From contig CAXXKK010000003.1 of NCBI GenBank assembly GCA_963676845.2, positions 1-64,000 on the forward strand: DNA of 64,000 nt. The letters run 5' to 3'. Positions within the stretch are counted from its first letter, which is position 1, and each line of letters begins with the position of its first letter. The stretch is from G963662675 sp963676845. Its GTDB lineage: Bacteria > Bacteroidota > Bacteroidia > Bacteroidales > Prolixibacteraceae. The position numbers and the translations under genes are program-made. Positions 61,721 through 64,000 of the stretch are shown here, piece after piece. The notes below the pieces were generated by a model that did no database searches, was not told the origin of the DNA, and saw only the letters and a program-made list of their open reading frames with translations.

Positions 61721-64000
61721 ATGCCAAAAAGTCAATTTATAGATCCAAAAAAAGTCAGGAAATCAGGGGAATTAGTAATTCCTGCGATTCCTGTTAACCA
61801 ATACAAAAAGACGGTTAAAGAAGAGCTGAAAAGCAAAAGTTTCTCGAAAGAAGAATTAAAAATGATTTACCGCGACATGGTATTCATTCGTGAATTCGAG
61901 ACAATGCTTCAGTTGGTAAAAACAACTAACTCTTACAATGGTGTTGAATATAACAACCCTGGCCCAGCTCACCTTTCAGCAGGACAAGAAGCTGCTGCAG
62001 TTGGTATGGCTTACACACTTACTGTGGATGACTTTATCTTTGGATCACACCGTAGTCACGGTGAAATCATTGCAAAAGGATTACGTGCAATCGACACGCT
62101 TGATTCAAAAGAGCTACAAAAAATTATGGATGAATTCTGGGACGGAGCCACTTTGGATGTTGCTAAAAAAGCACACAAAAATGACGACGTTAAAGAATTA
62201 GGTATTCGTTTCTTATTATATGGTGCATTAGCAGAAGTTTTCGCTCGTACAACCGGTTTCAACAAAGGTTTGGGTGGAAGTATGCACACATTCTTTACTC
62301 CATTCGGTATCTATCCTAACAATGCGATTGTTGGTGGTAGTGGTACAATTGCAGTAGGTGCTGCACTTTATAAAAAAGTTAACCGCAAACCAGGTATGGT
62401 TATCGCCAACTTGGGTGATGCTTCTATGGCTCGTGGTCCTGTTTGGGAAGGTATGAACTTCGCTGCAATGGATCAGTTTACTCAACTTTGGGATGATGAG
62501 ATGAAAGGTGGCCTTCCAGTGGTTATCAACATCATGAACAACCAATATGGTATGGGTGGTCAAACATCAGGTGAAACTATGGGGTACGATGTTGCTGCTC
62601 GTATTGGTGCTGGTGTTAACCGTGATGGAATGCATGCAGAGCGTGTTGATGGTATGAATCCATTAGCAGTAATTGATGCTTACCGTCGCAAAAAAGCATT
62701 GATTGAAGACAAAAAAGGACCAGTTCTTATTGATGTCCTTACATATCGTTACAGTGGTCACTCTCCATCTGATGCTTCTTCTTACCGTACTCCTGAAGAA
62801 GTAAAAGCCTGGGAAGAAAATGATTGTATTGCATTGTTCGGAAACGAGCTTATCAAAGCTGGTGTTGCAACTCAAGATGACCTGGATGCAACATGGACTT
62901 TCGTTAAAGATATCATGTTCGATACATTCAAATTAGCTATCGACGATGAATTGTCTCCACGTATGGATCTTCACAAAGAACCAGAATTACTTGGAACAAT
63001 GATGTTCTCGAATCAATCAGTCGATTCAATGTCTGATGCTAAACCAGATGTAAATCACCCAATGGAAGAAAATCCAAGGGTTAAGCAAATTGCAAGAAAA
63101 GAACGTTTTGCTTTCGATAAAGATGGCAAGCCATTCTCAAAAATGAAACAATATCAACTTCGCGATGGTATTTTCGAAGCGATTGTTGACCGTTTCTATA
63201 AAGATGCATCATTGGTTGCTTACGGTGAAGAGAACCGTGATTGGGGTGGTGCTTTCGCAGTATACCGTGGTTTAACAGAGGCTCTTCCTTATCACCGTTT
63301 ATTCAACTCTCCAATTGCTGAATCTTCAATTATTGGTACTGCTATTGGTTATGCAATGTGTGGTGGTCGTGTAATTCCTGAAATCATGTATTGTGACTTC
63401 TTAGGATGTGCTGGTGATGAAGTTTTCAACCAATTACCAAAATGGCAGGCAATGAGTGGTAACATTCTTAAAATGCCAGTTGTAGTTCGTGTTTCTGTAG
63501 GTTCTAAATATGGTGCTCAGCACTCTCAGGACTGGACTTCACTAACTGCTCATATTCCTGGATTGAAAGTTTGTTTCCCAGTTACTCCATACGATGCAAA
63601 AGGTTTGATGAACACTGCATTACAAGGAACTGACCCTGTAATCTTCTTCGAAAGTCAACGTATTTACGACATTGGTGAGCAATTCCACGAAGGTGGTGTG
63701 CCAGAAGAATATTATGAAATTCCATTTGGTGAACCAGATGTGAAACGTGAAGGTTCTGATGTTACTATTTTAACAATTGGTGCTACTCTTTACCGTGCTC
63801 TTGAAGCGGCTGATATTCTTCAGGAAAAATATGGTATGAGTGCTGAAGTTATCGATGCCCGTTCAATTGTTCCATTTAACTATGAACCAGTAATTGAGTC
63901 AGTTAAGAAAACTGGTCGTATCGTGATTTCTAGTGATGCAACTGCTCGTGGTTCATTCTTGAACGATTTGGCACGTAATATTACTGACCTTGCATTCGAT
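61721..64000 (+). CDS. Fused E1 alpha-beta 2-oxoacid dehydrogenase (runs off the window end)
   Basis: An open frame of 760 codons with no stop before the window end. The alpha part has MVFIREFETML, GPAHLSAGQEAAAVG, SHRSHGEIIAKG (ThDP-binding His), GLGGSMHTF, the thiamine diphosphate motif from GDASMARGPVWEG to MNNQYGMGG, and a phosphorylation-loop-like YRYSGHSPSD. The beta part begins about residue 475 (QYQLRDGIFEAIVDRFYKD) with GEENRDWGG, NSPIAESSIIGTAIGYAM and GSKYGAQHSQDW. The fusion of alpha and beta is common in Bacteroidota. Pyruvate or branched-chain specificity is not settled. It is third in the operon E2-E3-E1, under the GntR-type regulator. Confidence 0.92.
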   Translation, partial: MPKSQFIDPKKVRKSGELVIPAIPVNQYKKTVKEELKSKSFSKEELKMIYRDMVFIREFETMLQLVKTTNSYNGVEYNNPGPAHLSAGQEAAAVGMAYTLTVDDFIFGSHRSHGEIIAKGLRAIDTLDSKELQKIMDEFWDGATLDVAKKAHKNDDVKELGIRFLLYGALAEVFARTTGFNKGLGGSMHTFFTPFGIYPNNAIVGGSGTIAVGAALYKKVNRKPGMVIANLGDASMARGPVWEGMNFAAMDQFTQLWDDEMKGGLPVVINIMNNQYGMGGQTSGETMGYDVAARIGAGVNRDGMHAERVDGMNPLAVIDAYRRKKALIEDKKGPVLIDVLTYRYSGHSPSDASSYRTPEEVKAWEENDCIALFGNELIKAGVATQDDLDATWTFVKDIMFDTFKLAIDDELSPRMDLHKEPELLGTMMFSNQSVDSMSDAKPDVNHPMEENPRVKQIARKERFAFDKDGKPFSKMKQYQLRDGIFEAIVDRFYKDASLVAYGEENRDWGGAFAVYRGLTEALPYHRLFNSPIAESSIIGTAIGYAMCGGRVIPEIMYCDFLGCAGDEVFNQLPKWQAMSGNILKMPVVVRVSVGSKYGAQHSQDWTSLTAHIPGLKVCFPVTPYDAKGLMNTALQGTDPVIFFESQRIYDIGEQFHEGGVPEEYYEIPFGEPDVKREGSDVTILTIGATLYRALEAADILQEKYGMSAEVIDARSIVPFNYEPVIESVKKTGRIVISSDATARGSFLNDLARNITDLAFD

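Noticed and set aside
61938..62201. Plus-strand frame of 87 codons, and several minus-strand frames up to 62875
   Set aside because: They are shadows of the fused E1 gene, which is open in another frame from 61721 to the window end.

Overview
The window comes from a Bacteroidota genome. Support: low GC, almost no Shine-Dalgarno sequences, many intergenic TAnnTTTG -7 elements (the Bacteroidota housekeeping promoter signature), and family content typical of the phylum (DUF4301, DUF349 repeats, SpmA-SpmB fusion, fused E1 alpha-beta 2-oxoacid dehydrogenase, long LepB with an insertion, S23-type four-helix protein). A marine or anaerobic member of the Marinilabiliales/Bacteroidales is my inference from gene flavour only.

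Layout. 1-1,100: 5' end of argS, rnpB (RNase P RNA) and short repeats. 1,172-13,000: a radical SAM protein, DUF4301, TPR protein, phosphosulfolactate synthase-family protein, class IV aminotransferase, class I fumarase, a LytS/LytR-type two-component pair, a MarR gene divergent from a DUF2798 membrane protein with a perfect shared palindrome, and argF. 13,166-23,500: ftsK-lolA, SpmAB-like protein, an ABC exporter (FtsX-type permease plus LolD-like ATPase) and a GT4 glycosyltransferase. 23,600-36,765: one long minus-strand redox operon. 37,353-42,100: a CarH/LitR-like B12-binding MerR regulator, a ferredoxin-nitroreductase, an esterase, an EEP nuclease/phosphatase and a PPP phosphatase. 42,285-44,750: two identical tRNA-Asp genes, an IS110-family element, structured intergenic DNA and a phased 20.5-bp repeat. 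44,970-57,800: M49-type peptidase, yidC, pyrG, DUF349 protein, two tandem beta-rich exported paralogues, WbqC, LapA, lepB, dapB and tRNA-Pro. 58,002-64,000: a GntR/HutC-type regulator divergent from the 2-oxoacid dehydrogenase operon E2-E3-E1 (E1 runs off the end).

The most unusual system is the operon at 23,600-36,765. In transcription order it encodes a secreted propeller, a membrane-anchored propeller, an NHL-type propeller, a 71-residue Tat-exported Cys-rich peptide, a Tat-exported multi-[4Fe-4S] protein, a NosR/NapH-type membrane iron-sulfur protein, a membrane-anchored propeller, a fused NuoE-NuoF flavoprotein, (a probably inserted four-helix gene), an NfnB/StnC-like FAD/FeS protein that lacks the usual second NADPH-binding Rossmann domain, and a fourth secreted propeller. 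The four PQQ-like propellers share an N-terminal FRG motif. My reading is a cytoplasmic NAD(H)-linked, Stn/Bfu-like flavoprotein complex wired through a membrane FeS protein to a periplasmic FeS/propeller assembly. The substrate is unknown.

A caution for every reader: six genes carry eight single-base frameshifts, most in A/T homopolymers or short runs, including yidC and argF, which should be functional. I read most of these as sequence errors rather than biology, and I give reconstructed gene extents.
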